Below are positions 36,651 through 49,399 of a stretch of DNA of 64,000 nt, one piece after another. Numbering within the stretch: the first letter of the stretch is position 1; each line of letters starts with the position of its first letter. Source of the stretch: Formicarius rufipectus (taxonomy: Eukaryota; Chordata; Aves; Passeriformes; Formicariidae); contig VXAU01004944.1 in assembly GCA_013399695.1 (NCBI GenBank), forward strand, positions 558,001-622,000. The letters run 5' to 3'. The notes under the pieces were generated by a model that was not told the DNA's origin, searched no databases, and was given only the letters and a program-made list of their open reading frames with translations. Position numbers and translations under genes: made by a program.

Positions 36651-38947
36651 GGGAGGGGGGCAGTTAGCATAATTTGGGATATCCTAGGGCACTTTTGGGA
36701 GAACTGTGGACCTCTCACTAGCCTTCCTTTGGGATATTCCTTTTCATTCCTTTCAATAATACATTTTCAGCCTTCACAGACCCCAAATAAAGCACTGAAA
36801 CAAAAAAACCTGGGCAGCAAGGTTTTCTATTTGTGTGGCTGCCATAGAGAAATGAGGTGAGGAGGCAAAAGCAGAGAGTTGGTGGTTTGAGATGGATCTG
36901 CCTCTGGAACAGACAACACATGCCTTCTAGTAAATGGACAGTAGGGATTCTGATGCAGAAGGGTGTTTCCTGTGTTTTTACACCCAAAACTGACCCTGAT
37001 CATGATAAGGACAAATGTGACATTCTTGTATCTTTAAAATGGCTGCGATCTCTGTTTGTTGAAGATATGAGTCAGTTAATGTGAATAGAATCCACATCAG
37101 AATACACATCTTGGAGAAAATGATTAATCAAACAGTGTTTTAGAAAGCACCTAAATAAATAACAGAGGAATCTGAAATTCTTATTTGGAAGTGTCCATAT
37201 AATTTGAATTTAATTTAAATATAATTAACTCTGACTCTTGTGTGGTGTTTTAGAAACATTCAGGTGCCCAATTCCCTGTAATATCAGAAACAAGCACACA
37301 AATATATTTGCAGTATGTAAATAAGATCTCAAATGTACATTAGCTGAAAACAGAACTTTGGTTTGTGGTTTTGTTGTGAAATTTTATTCACAGGCTGCTT
37401 GTCTTTAACAGAAATTTGTCCACTGCTTGTTGGCTAATTTTTTTTTTAATGTTTAAGCACTTCGAACAGTTTTGTTTGTCCTCAGTGTAATTAATGTCAC
37501 AGAGGGATTATTAGGCTTCCAGAATTTGTTTAGATTTATAAATCTTTTCTCTCAAAGCTGAAACATTCTTTGAGGGGAGAAGAAAGTTTTTGCTGAAAAA
37601 CTCCCTCTCTTTATTTAAAATGTACTTCTGTTTTGTTCGAAGGAGGCCACATGCTGGACTAGGCTGGCAGGAATGGGTGTATGGCTGCACATACAGAACA
37701 CAATCTAGTTTTTTTGGTAATTTTTTTTAATCTCTCCCAGTCTCTGCTCCTTTTATACCCACAAACTTTAATAAACTGAAAAAGAAATCCTGCAAAGGCT
37801 GGAGCTTTCAAACTAAAAACGCAGTGCTTGAAATAAACCAGAATGATCTCATACATCCCTAATTTTTAGTGCCTTTTCTATACTTAGTAGGCAGCTTTAC
37901 TTTTATAAAACTTGAGTCCTTGTCAGCCTTAAAAATGCCACTTACTGACTTTGTCACTTGTATTTACTGTAAGCAAGTGCCTCTTGTCTATGTCCATGCA
38001 CAATAACTTTCCAAACAAAATATTAAGTGTTTTCCATGTTGATCAAGAGATCTAATTTCAATGTCAAGCTGTTCCCAAAGTGTGCTAAAGTGAAGGAAAA
38101 GTTTCTCAGTGTACTGTAGTACAGTTTTGCACTCCTATACATCTGACACTAGAATAATACACACTGGGCTTGATCCAACAGTGAGTGGCTTTTGTGTTTG
38201 TTGATTCTGGACATTTCAAGAACCCCCCAGGATCTCTAGTCAAAAAGTCTATTTTTGACTCGAATGGGAGAAAAGTGCTTCCTTCTATGGCAGCAGACTG
38301 CCTAATTATGCAGCCCATGCTGGCTCTTTCCTGACTGGCACTGCATAATAGCTGTGGTTAAGATTTTAGTCTTTATCTCTAAAGCCAGTTTGGCACGAAA
38401 GATTGATAAGTTGATGACTGAAAACCAAATGTAGTATTTCATAAGAGAACATACACAGAAAGAACTGCTGAGTGTTTTCCCCCTTTGCACAGTAAATGAA
38501 CTAACTAGGCAAATCCATTGTTAGCTATCTGCTAAAGGGTTTTTGTTTTCCCATAAATAAACCCTGCAAGTTTTGAAAATAAAATCAGCCATCACAAGTA
38601 GGCTTTTGGAAATGCCACCAGGGCTGAATGCAGTCAGCATGCTCAAGAAATCATTTGTCATGATTCAATCAATGGACCAGAGCAAAAATCTAAAGAAAGG
38701 CTGCAGTAGAATAAAACAGGGTCAGGTTCCATGCATACAATCACTTCAAAAGATGGTTAGTCCAACAGCAATTGCACACTTACTGTACCTTACATATTAA
38801 AGAAAAAAAACTTATTGAAGTGGGAAGAATACTATATTTATCAAAATAAGCAGTGCATAGCTGCAGCCAGAGATGTAGGCAGCAACAGGAAATTGCTGGA
38901 CTGCCTCTGTTGATACCTTCGAATGCTGTGGATCCAAAGCTGGAATA

Positions 38948-39156
38948 GGTCCCTGGTTCACTGAAGTACTTAAGCATGTGTTTGATTCACAGTGAGTTCA
39001 AAGAGACTTAATCTTGTCCTTAAAGCAAGCATCTGCTTAAATATTTAGCTGAATGAGGACCTACTACATTGATCCCATTTTTATTGGAAACATCCACTGA
39101 CTTCCATGACTGCAGAATTAGACTCCTAAATAGGACTTGCAGAACTGTGGATCTGG
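38948..39156 (+). repeat. ancient palindromic (MITE-like) amniote repeat, copy 1
   Basis: An imperfect inverted repeat of about 35-bp arms. The left arm is 38948-38983 (GGTCCCTGGTTCACTGAAG then TACTTAAGCATGTG). The right arm is 39027-39062 (CATCTGCTTAAATATTTAGC then TGAATGAGGACC). It is followed by CACTGACTTCCATGACTGC, CTCCTAAATAGGA and GGATCTGGGCCTTAG. These match modules I recall from old repeats in turtle, crocodile and bird genomes (TTAAGCACATGCTTAA; TTGACTTCAATGGGA; GGATCTGGGCC). The family name is not assigned. Confidence 0.6.
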
Positions 39157-39451
39157 GCCTTAGTCATTCACCTATTTTGCGTGATGCATCTGTCCTGAGT
39201 AGAGGATGTACTGTCTAGCAGCAACAGATATTTATCCAGTCTTGGGATAGTTAATGAATTGAGGAATATCCTTACAGAAATCTTCTCAGCTGGTTAGGAT
39301 GATAGAGTCTGAATCAGCAGAGTATCTGAGTATGACAGCACAAGCCGGATAATAAGATGAAGTTGGTAGGTTTTTGTCTGGGAATGCTCTGAATAAATAT
39401 TATAGTACCCAGTTACTCCCCATCCATTTTCCCACAGGCCAGATACATCTA
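39157..39451. other. non-coding DNA between repeat copies
   Basis: Unique sequence with nothing recognised. Confidence 0.5.
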
Positions 39452-39740
39452 CGAGGACACAATTTGGTGGAACAAGGTCTAAGGCTCATGGGGTTGCAGA
39501 GCAAAAGAGGCTCTGGCATTTCCCAAGAATTCCGAGCAGAGGCCATGCTGCAGGGTGGGCGAGGTGGAAGCAGTAGTGAAAGTGTCATGCACAGCACGCG
39601 AGGTTTGACGGGTCTGTGCGAAGCCCCATTAAAGTCAATGAGAACGAAACACACGCTTTGCTCGGCAGAGATGGGATTACTCATGCACCTAAAATTAAAC
39701 ATGTGGTTAAGTGCTTTGCTGACTCCGGGCCAGAGGGATG
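39452..39740 (+). repeat. ancient amniote repeat, copy 2, in a CpG-dense segment
   Basis: From 39619 the sequence carries CCATTAAAGTCAATGAGAA, then GGGATTACTCATGCACC, then CATGTGGTTAAGTGCTTTGC followed by TGACTCCGGGCC. This is the plus-oriented right half of the family seen at 38948. The whole 290-bp segment has about 11 CpGs (for example CACGCGAGG, GACGGG, GTGCGAAG), unusual in this CpG-poor window. Open frames of 142 (plus) and 129 codons (minus) overlap here, with no recognised product. Confidence 0.5.
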
Positions 39741-41120
39741 GAAAAGGAGCACTGCCAGTACTGATTCTCCCCCATCCTCTTTTCCACACAGCTGCCTCCT
39801 GATGCCTGCTGACTCTTCTGTAAATAAAGACTGTATCTATAGTACTTATTAATTACTAAAAGAAACGAGGTCATATCCAAAGTCCTGGCCTGACCAAGGG
39901 CCTACTTAGTCAAAATTTCCATTAACACCAAGTTAAGATTTGACTCCATGATCATAAAAATGGGATTTATAGCAAAAGAATAGAGTTGTTCCTAAGACAA
40001 TGGATGGAGATGAGGTTTCTTATGACTAGATCAAATTGGTCGGAAAGGATAAGTAACAGACAAGTCCAAAGGTAAGGCAAATTTTCTACTGGGAAATACA
40101 CAGTAGAGAGCTTCTTCTGCACTTTTGTGAGCACTCAATCAGTTAGCTTGTCAAATCTCTTAGCAGGAACTGGCTTTCATTTACCATAAATAACTTTTAC
40201 AGTATCAGAGAAAAATCACATACTCAGTAGATTTATTATTAATAAAACTGCTTATTTAAAATGTCTGTTAATAATTATTAATTTGATCCATCATACAAAA
40301 ATTTGTGGTCACATCAAATTTTTTCTTTGGTTTTAAAATGAAAAATACAAGCTAGTGTATGGAATCTCTGAATCAGGGAAAATGTCATATGTGTGTGTTC
40401 AACATAAAAGACTGCTCATATGACAAACATCTGGAATTTATGTGACATAAATTTGGTAAATCACCATATTCTTACATTTCCTCATCACTTTCAGAAAGAT
40501 GTTTAAAGACTTACATTCAACCTTCTTTTAGAATAGGCTATACTTCCTCTGTCCATGCAAGCAACCCATGAGAAAACAATTTATATAAAATACATAAGAA
40601 TGTAAATGATACTACAGATATTACAATAACTTAATACACTCTGTGTTTTATTTTTGTCTAAATTATAAAGCTATGGATTAGCTGATAAATGCAGATGATA
40701 GGGTTTTGATATGCATTTTATTATCTTTAAAAATGTGGGCATTTGATCTTTCTGATTGAAATAAGCAGTGCAAAATAGGCGAATTCTAGACCCTTGGAAA
40801 ATGTTATCTTCCACTCTCATAGTGAAACAAAGTTTAAAAGATTTTAGAACTACATAATCTGTGGTTTGTTCCGTTAAGTTAAATCAATATTAGAGTGAAA
40901 GTTGAGGAATTCTGAGAATTTTTGCACAAATCATTTAACTTATCTGTTTCTCCACTTATCTGCATATATATTAGTGTATTACTGATAAGTGACTTTGAAC
41001 CAGTGCAGTAAAATGGACAAAGAATTATAAAAGGCTTCAAGATATTAGATGGAAACTGATAAGTAAATACAAATTATTATGTCTAATATATATTAAGTAT
41101 AATATCGACACTACCTGATA

Positions 41121-41198
41121 TTTAATAATTAATAATAATAAAAAATATGAAAAAATAATAATAGCAATAACAATGATAACAATAATGATAATAATGCA
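41121..41198. repeat. (AAT)n / (AATG)n AT-rich microsatellite
   Basis: AATAATTAATAATAATAA passes into AACAATGATAACAATAATG units, drifting triplet to tetramer repeats. The minus strand gives a spurious Ile-rich frame. Confidence 0.85.
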
Positions 41199-41885
41199 AT
41201 TCACAACAATTCTTGGTAACACAGTGTCTTTCATTACTGCTTTTTAATAAAGTGAGTTACCAGGCTGAATACTTATCAGCAAGGTTTTGCTAGATGCAGA
41301 CTAACCCCAGGAAATGCAGAACTGGTCACATACTTCTGTCATGCTCCAGAGAACTGTAAAGCCTTTTCAAACCATGCTTCAATATTCAACTTCTTTTTTG
41401 ATTCTTGCCTCAGTAATCACCATGAAAAGCACAACCCAAGACAGTTGGTCTGGATTTTTTTTGTCGGTCCTCACACACTGAATCCACAGATATTATGTCT
41501 GTGGTGTTTTAGGTGTAAGTGGGATGTCCACAAACTATAAACATCAGAAAATAATTAATATCCCTTCCCAAAATTAAAAGGAGAGCCCGGCCCTCACAAT
41601 GCACGAGCCACTTTTCTTCAGCCATTTTGCCTGTACTTATACTTACTTGAAAGCTGAAGATAGAGAGAGACAGCTCCACATCAAACTTCTTTCTGCTAAC
41701 TGACAGATGAAAAACTTGGTGGCTAGAACTCAAAAGTGCTGCTGTCTGTCAGACTTTCCTGTGGAGCACCAGACCTGTGAGCTGGTGTTTGCTTTTCTTT
41801 GGCTGTAAAGAAATCATCTTAAACTGAGGGCAAGTAAAGTGCATTTCAAAAAATACGTATTTTCTTTTTCAGCATTATTGTTATC

Positions 41886-41917
41886 AGGGAATGCAATCTG
41901 TTTAGGGAATGCAATCT
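41886..41917 (+). repeat. direct repeat AGGGAATGCAATCT, period 18
   Basis: The 14-mer occurs exactly at 41886-41899 and 41904-41917, separated by GTTT. Confidence 0.95.
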
Positions 41918-44827
41918 AGGAAGGATGGCAGAGGCTTTTTTTTGTGAGTATGTGTGACTAGATTAATATTAGAGTAGCTATAACTTTTACATGACCAGGT
42001 CACTTTGGAAGATAGTGGTTATTTGAATGAATCAGCTAAAAGGCCTGGAAGGAGATAAAAGGGAACAACACTGCACTGTGCTGAGCAGCAAGGAACGCCT
42101 AGGCATATCCTCGTGGAAGCACTAACCTGTGACAGTTTTCCTCTGGCAGTGGGGTATGTAACTTTTCTCTGTCTACATCACCATCATCTGCTCCCCCAGT
42201 TCCTCTAACCATTTTACAGTGCTGGTGTAATGGTCTGATAAAAGGTTTTGCAGTCCTGTTAGAGGACATCCCGAACTGGGTGGGACAGGATCAATGTGCA
42301 AGAGGAGGTGAGGCATCACAGTATTGTTGCCTAAAATCAAGGAAAAAAACTTTAGAGGCAATATTATTATAGGTAGTATTTCCATACATATTTTTATGAG
42401 TTTTTCATATTTTTTTAAATGTGTATTTTCTGTGACTCTCTGAGTGTTACGCAAAAATCTATGGTACAGGGCCCAGGAGTAAAAAGCCTGTATGATTAAC
42501 CCATCCCGAAAGTGAAGAATAGAAGCTGGAATATCTCTGTCTATCAGTTCTTAGAGTAATTTCAGGAAGATAGGGTCCTTCCATGTATTATAGCTGAAGA
42601 AGCCATTTAGCCTGCAAGTCTGACAGGACATGTCTTTTAAGAATGACCTAGTTTCACTGGACTGGCTAAGACCATGGATATCCTCTGAACTACGCTGGAA
42701 AACAACCACAAGTCATATGTCTCTGCTTGAGAAAACCATGGAACAGTGAGAATAATTTTAGCCCAAAAAATGGAGTTCTGTCAGTATGGATAGCTACCTC
42801 AGAGACAGTCTGGCCTATGCCTCTCAACCTATCCACTAGCAGGCAAAGAGCTGGGAGGTTACAAAGCTGGATTCAAGTAATAGTATTAAAGGGTTTCATG
42901 GCTGGTCATTTTAGCTTCCTGATGAAGGGAGAGCAATACAAGAGCAGGAAGCATGAGGTAAAAACCATGAACAAAGCCTGGGGGGACGATTTGGGTCATA
43001 TGAGAAGTCTTGAAAGAGTGTCAGCAAAATCTGGGTGTGGTAAGAGTGCATCCTAGCAGAAGGTCTTAAAGCAGGCAACAAAACAATAGCTGGAGTTCAT
43101 GTGGTCTAGACTAATGGCCAAGTATAGGAAACCATGAAGTGTGCTTGCTGGAAGAGAGGAAGAAGAACCTGAGAGTGGAAAATCACTGCGACAGCCCAGC
43201 AATGTCCAGGAGGAATCCAGACACTTTCTTACATAGCACCAGGAATTGTGTGGGCGACTCTGGCTCTATGTGCTCAAGAATGGATCAGGAAAGATGCCAG
43301 CAGTGAAAGCAGCATCTCTGGGGAAGTGTATGCAAGGGGGAAAAAGCGGAGTAGCAGGAAGGAAAGTTGGAGCTAGACAGAAATACCCATTCTGCAGCTA
43401 CCCATCTCACAAAGTGGTCTGTAAGATCAATTGGGGGCTGAGAGCAGCTTGTCCTTCAAATGACCTTATGAAGGAAAGCAACTGGCTAAGAGCCCTTTGC
43501 CATTTAAGGAAAATTGGATTCTCATGTCAGAAATTTATTGACGTCTGTAGATGCTCACCTCTGGAGCACCTTCGCCCAATGGTGAAGAAGAAAATGTAAG
43601 GGTCACGTTGGCCATGAGCCAGAGTCATCCAACTGCACAGGACTACAGGTGAGCCTGACAACCCAATACCTGAGGAAAGAGTAACCCTTACTGAGATGTT
43701 AATGGACTGAACTAGTCTAACACGGGACTAAATGGAAGGAATCACCAGGTGGACTAGCATAAGGTAAACTCATGGCACAAATGAGTGTCACAGGCTTTTT
43801 TGGTAAAAATTAACATGCTGCAAAATAGAGGAAAACAGGAAATATGTAACCTTGTTTTACAAGTCTTAGGTAACTCCACTGTACCCAGTACACGCAGTGG
43901 ACCTAACAGTATAACTTCTAGTTGTCTTCTCTGAGTGGGCTGAGTGGCTGGAAGGCCGGAGTGTGGGATATGTCAGAACATCCCTACAGAAAAGCATTGC
44001 CTTTTTTCACTGCTTCTGGCAACTTAGTGTTGCCTGAAGACTTGTGCAGCAGAAGCATTTGGTATCTTGTCAAAGCAAAAAGAAATGGGTGTTATACCCA
44101 AACCGCTTGGTAGGATTTGATTCTTTCTGTGCTTCACACATACGCCTGCAATGTTCCCAAGCACTGTGGAGGCGAGGCAAAATCTGTATGCAAGTCAGAG
44201 TGGAGACTGACTGAAAAATGATGGAAGTTGGCTGGATTTGGCTGAAAAAGTAGGGAGGGAATAGGCACTAGTACACAATCCTGTGCCATCCAGCAGTGAT
44301 AAGGACAGAGTGACCACCAAGGGGCAGCATTTTCTTAATTGTTTAGTCACATTGTTTCTAAGATCTGCTGCCCTACAACACCATGCAAATATCTGACATA
44401 AATAAATAAAGTTGTGGTTGTGAAAATAGCCTTGAGAGCCTGTAGATTCCAGTCAACATGATAGTGCATGGTACTGGCCTCTTCTTTGGGGCAGGCCACA
44501 GTGATGAGATCACAGAGTCTGGAGAAGACATGTGAAATGCCCTGGCTAACACTGAAGGTACCATTGATCAATATATTACACTTAAATGTGATGAAGTGTA
44601 AAAGTGTGATTAATGGGGCAATTAAAATCCCTTGCTTCTAGCAGAGAGCTTAACCTGCACTTTGGGGCTTTTTGTCAGTACCATAATGTTTTGCTAGTTT
44701 AAAGGTATCCCTTAATTTCATTTTGAGCTTATATCACAATTTTACAGAGGTACAGTGAAAACTTATGTCATGTTGTCAGCAAAAGCTATTAGATTATGAT
44801 CCTTTAATCAGTCATATTGAGCACGAA

Positions 44828-44920
44828 GGTCCTGATTCAGCAATGCATTTAAGTGTGTTTTGATTTTCAATTACATATTAAGACCATTGTTATTTAGAAA
44901 AGTGTTTAAGCATGTGCTTA
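44828..44920 (+). repeat. ancient palindromic amniote repeat, copy 3
   Basis: The left arm is GGTCCTGATTCAGCAATGC then ATTTAAGTGTG (44828-44858). A later TTTAAGCATGTGCTTA (44904-44919) is the palindromic TTAAGCAYRTGCTTA core. Same family as 38948-39156, more diverged. Confidence 0.55.
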
Positions 44921-47474
44921 TATGTTGTGGTGAACTGGAGCTTGAGAGCAATAAGAAGGCATCTGGCACTTACCTAAGAGCAATCAAGGCTGAGTCATAG
45001 TAGTGAAACTGAAGCTGTGGCCACAGGGAGTTATTACATAGAGCAGTCTCCCAGCTCTGTGCTGCTTATTCCAGTCTTCAGATTCTTGAAATGTCTATTT
45101 TCCTGGTTGAAAATGCATTATTTTACCAGGGTTCTTTCATTTCTTGTCAAGCGAGAATGATGAATATGAGAATATTTGTTTTTTCGCCGCACTTTCCACT
45201 GGACAAATAATTCCCAGCACACAATGGTGACTGTTAAACAAATTCCTGATGTAAAACCAATTGAAAGGCTCCGATTGATTCTAAGAAAAGCTGCTTCTTG
45301 CCCTGGGTGAGTCACTGCACTGCCAGCCCTGGTCTCAGCACTTGTCTTGTCTCTGTAATGTGGCAGCAGATCAAGGTCTCCCAGCCAGTGACTAAAAAAT
45401 GCATAAATCAGAGAATCATTTCCCAGTTCTAAGGTCTTCTGACAGCAGGCTGCTGCCTCTTTCTAGCTGTTTCTTTGTTTCTAGGTGTAGCAGTCATCAG
45501 TGAGAGTTACCCTAGGATGGCAGAACGGTCCTAACATCCCTTGGCACAGGCTCTGGGGTAGATTCTGTAAGCACTGTACCTGGATTCGGGGCACCACTGC
45601 TCCACATGCCTCAGCCATGATGCTCAGGGAAGAATTTTACCTTTTGTCAACTCAGAGTAATAAATGAGATAACTCCCCAACTGATTATCAGTTGTGTTAC
45701 TTGCAGTGCCCAGGACCATTTAAATCTTACCATGACTGATTAAAAAACATAATGGAAAATTGATTTTTTTAGAGGGGGAAAAAATCAATGCAGATTAATA
45801 ACAGGAGAAACCCTGAAAAGGAAGAAATGCAACTGAAAATTCCACTGTACTCAAATCCAAATCCATGGGTATATATTCTAAACTGCAGGAACATACACTT
45901 TCTAAAGCCCCCTAAGTCTCTGCACTGGTAAAATAAGCTGAAACAAACTTGAAAGCAGATTGAAAATATATGGAGTGTCTCTAAGTAAAGAGAGACTGCT
46001 ATGCTCTTCACCTGCTAACAAACACAGTTTTTTTTTTTTTGGTATGAACTGTCTCTAACTTAAAATACCGCCCGAAACTCCTTCATCAATTCATCATGAG
46101 TTCTTCAAAGGCATTTTGGAAGACACTCTAAACCATAGGCTTTATTTAGGATTTGAGGAGAGAGAATACTGCAATCAGAAAGGAAGAAAGACAGACAGAC
46201 AGAGGAAATGATTACCTTTCAATCCCTCTGATTTAGAAAGAATAACATGCTTCTTTCTTGATCTGTTATATTATATACTTACAGAATAAGATTTGGCAAT
46301 GTGGCATAGAACTGTAACTCACTGCTGAAGTGATATCATCCTGCACTGAATGCCAGTGACTTCTGGACCTGGGACTTCTGTGCCCTTCCTAGAATGCCAT
46401 CCTCCCACTGCTTTTGGATTAATCACTTTATGCTCCCCTCTGCAACCTTCCAGAAGAAAGGATTAATGAAAAGGGTGGGCAACCATTCCCTGCTTGCTGT
46501 GTAGTCACTTCTCTTTGTTTAGAATAAAGGTCAATTTTGACAAAAATGCAATTTTGGGGGGTATTTATTGTTTTTCTATTTTTAAGTACCTCAAACTCAA
46601 ACGAACCTAGGTGAATTTTCCTCCTTTCAGAAGTTGTGCAGTCACATATATTTATTCCTCATGTAAAGGAAGAAAAGGTTGTTGCTGCAGTGCAGTGCAT
46701 TTAAGATCTCCTAAAACTACAGCAGTAAGTGGGTACTTTCTCTGGTGGTGATGGATGCATGTCTGGCTGAGGATGTACACCTGAGCTTGCTGTTAAGTTC
46801 TGTAGGCCTTCCTAAACACTTCACCATTTCACCTCATATGAAAAGTAGGCTGGAGAAAATGCTAGGCATTAGTTGTGGGAAAGATCTTCCTGTCTCCATT
46901 TTGACAACGGGATTAAGAAAACATGATTTCTTATGGCTACACTGAGAATTAGGGACATTTGACATCTGTTTCTATAATTCTGAGCTCCCTAAATGCAATA
47001 AAAACCATTCAGAAGCACTAGGTTCTGTGATAGGAACACCAGAAGAAGTACCTCAAGAGAAATATAACTGGTAAACCAGGCAGTACATATTATGGGTACT
47101 GGGCTGCATCTGGAGGACCCAGAGCTGAGCATTGCAGGAAGCCCATTCCAGTCCTGTTCTCCCTTTTTTTTCCCATCACGTTCTGTGCTATGTGCGTGTT
47201 TTTGTCTATCCATTGCCAAACTCTGAACATCAGAAAACTTATAAACTCAAACTAAACCATTTGGCTTTAAAAGCTGCAATAAAAGTGAACACTGGAGAAT
47301 ATGAATCAGATAAATGTGTCCTGTGACAACAGTTTGTTACTTCTACTGAAAAATAATTTATTATTCCATATGTTTTGCCACTGAAGGTTTGATTTAAGAA
47401 TGTGCCTTATAGAGACTATTAGAAAATTTCTCTGAACCTGAGTTCAAATATGTGCAAAAATTAGACATTTCTCC

Positions 47475-47515
47475 NTTTTTTTGTTTGTTTTTTTTTTGTT
47501 TGTTTGTTTTTTTTA
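47475..47515. repeat. poly-T/(TTTG)n tract with one ambiguous base
   Basis: T runs with GTTT units follow a single N at 47475. The ambiguous base marks an uncertain homopolymer length in the assembly. Confidence 0.85.
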
Positions 47516-49382
47516 GTATCAATAACATTACAGTAATCTCCCCACAGAGTGGATGGCAAAGATGGAGATATATTTACAGGTAGTCTATGTGAAACATACA
47601 ACCACCTTTAGTGTCTGTACAAAAACAATGATGACAAGTGAACTAAGGATTTGCTCTCTGTTCACAAAATCGGGCTCTTGGCTCAGTTCCTTTTTGCTCG
47701 TAAAGGTCTTGGGTTGCTAAGAACATTTTTCAAGTTGTGTGTGGTAGCCCTTTTGCCTGGGTGGTGCTGCTCAGTAGCCCTGGGGCAGTGCTTATCAGGT
47801 AGTATTCATGACTAACTTTTGTCAGGACTCTTTCAAAAGTTAAAGTGAAATCCTTATTTAAGGCGGATTGGAATTTAAAATAAAGAGATGTTTTTCTTAT
47901 CTGATTTCAGCTTTGACTGGGGGGGGGAAAGTACTTTCTGGGTTGTTTGTGGGTTATTTGTACGCATGGATGATTGTGTCACAGGAACCTTTTAGCCAAC
48001 TACCATCTGCTGCTGCTAATGGAAATGCTTCAGATTGGCTCAAATTAGGCAAATCTCTGAGACCAAACTATATGAAGACCGAAGAATTTGCAGTCAGTTA
48101 AAGATTCAAAATGGAATTCTAAAATGGGTGGGTTTCTTCCATGCCCCTTGCTAAAATACAACAGTGCAGTGCTGAGGGTAAGTACAAGGAAAGAGGGATA
48201 ACTCTGAGGTAATGGAAAAGGCAGTTTCCAGGAAACAGTTGGAATACATCCTATGCTTTGGATGGGTCTCTACGTTGTGGGTGACAGGAATAGGGTGGAG
48301 AGCCAGGAATCACCTGGGAATATGTATTTCAGCAATGGATTTTAATAACACAACTGAGCAGACTCGCCTTGCATGTGCATGTGATTAATAGCTGTGGTGA
48401 AGCGCAAGCGAACAACAGCCTGATGCCAAATGGATATCAATGGGCTCAAACCATGCGTTTGGCAGATATAGGAAGGTGCATTCATTGTTGTACACTGAAA
48501 ATAGGAGAGAGAGGCAGCACCTCCCTGAACCCATGGTAGAGATCTGGCACATGAACAAGAATCTGGCTGTAACCCTGTGCAACAAGGACCATGCATGTAC
48601 ACATGTGCACACAATTACATGGCATGAATGTAATGAGAAAATTAAATATAAAATATTACAGAAAGCAAATAATTCTGGTTTATGTCTTTCTTTCTCCTTG
48701 ATGCCTAAGAGAACCTGACTGTTTTAAAATCTGGGTTCTGTTTACATAGGCAAATTTAATGCTTTTTCTTGTGCAAAGTAGGGTAGGAAGGAATTTAAAA
48801 TGTCAACATTCTCTAGACCTGTTTACCTCTTTTAATGCCTCCCTCTGTATTAAGTACTAAGGAATAAATACTAGATTATAGAAACTGTGACAGTTCTGTG
48901 AAGCTGTGACAAGTTGTATCAGCTGCAAACATCATTCAAAATCTTGGACAATGTACTTGCCTTACAAAACGCAGATTTAATCATGGGGTAGCTAGTATAT
49001 GGGAAAATCCTTCTGCTGACCATTCAGGTTGTATCTTTCACTATTTAGCAGATTCAGGAAACTGAATGAAGGCTTTAACGCAGAATGTCAGTGTTTTGCT
49101 CGAGATGTATTCAGGAGGACATTGCTGTTTCCCAAAGATTTCTAATGGAAACAGGAAGGATAACTTTCGTTTTATGAACTTTATCCACAAATCATAACAA
49201 AACCAATCTTGTGACACTAAATTCTCCTAAAGGTTACTAGAGATTGATCAAAGTCCAAGTTTGCTGTTGCTAACATGGAAAAACATTGGTATAAATGGGC
49301 TGGTTTGTTGATAGTAAATTTTACGGAAACTAGAGCTAGGTACATTTTCCCAAGCAAACAAAGTAAGCAAACATTGCTAGGG

Positions 49383-49399
49383 AAAAAAAAAAAAAAAAA
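49383..49399. repeat. poly-A run, 17 bp
   Basis: Uninterrupted A17 with no retroposon body recognised next to it. Confidence 0.9.

Larger units (their letters stand above)
31393..38947. other. non-coding DNA, no gene seen
   Basis: Mostly unique sequence. It holds the C-rich block at 32.83-33.30 kb, a T22 run at 36406-36427 and a small palindrome at 36631-36650. Open frames of up to 143 codons in the C-rich block overlap in all three plus frames, which argues for composition rather than coding. Confidence 0.5.
39741..44827. other. non-coding DNA, no gene seen
   Basis: Mostly AT-rich unique sequence with an ATAATA-type tract (41121-41198) and a tandem 18-bp repeat (41886-41917). From about 42.6 to 43.65 kb the sequence is purine-rich, with open frames of 109 and 117 codons on plus (42727-43056 and 43246-43599). 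They encode basic, cysteine-containing peptides that I cannot match to a family. Confidence 0.45.
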
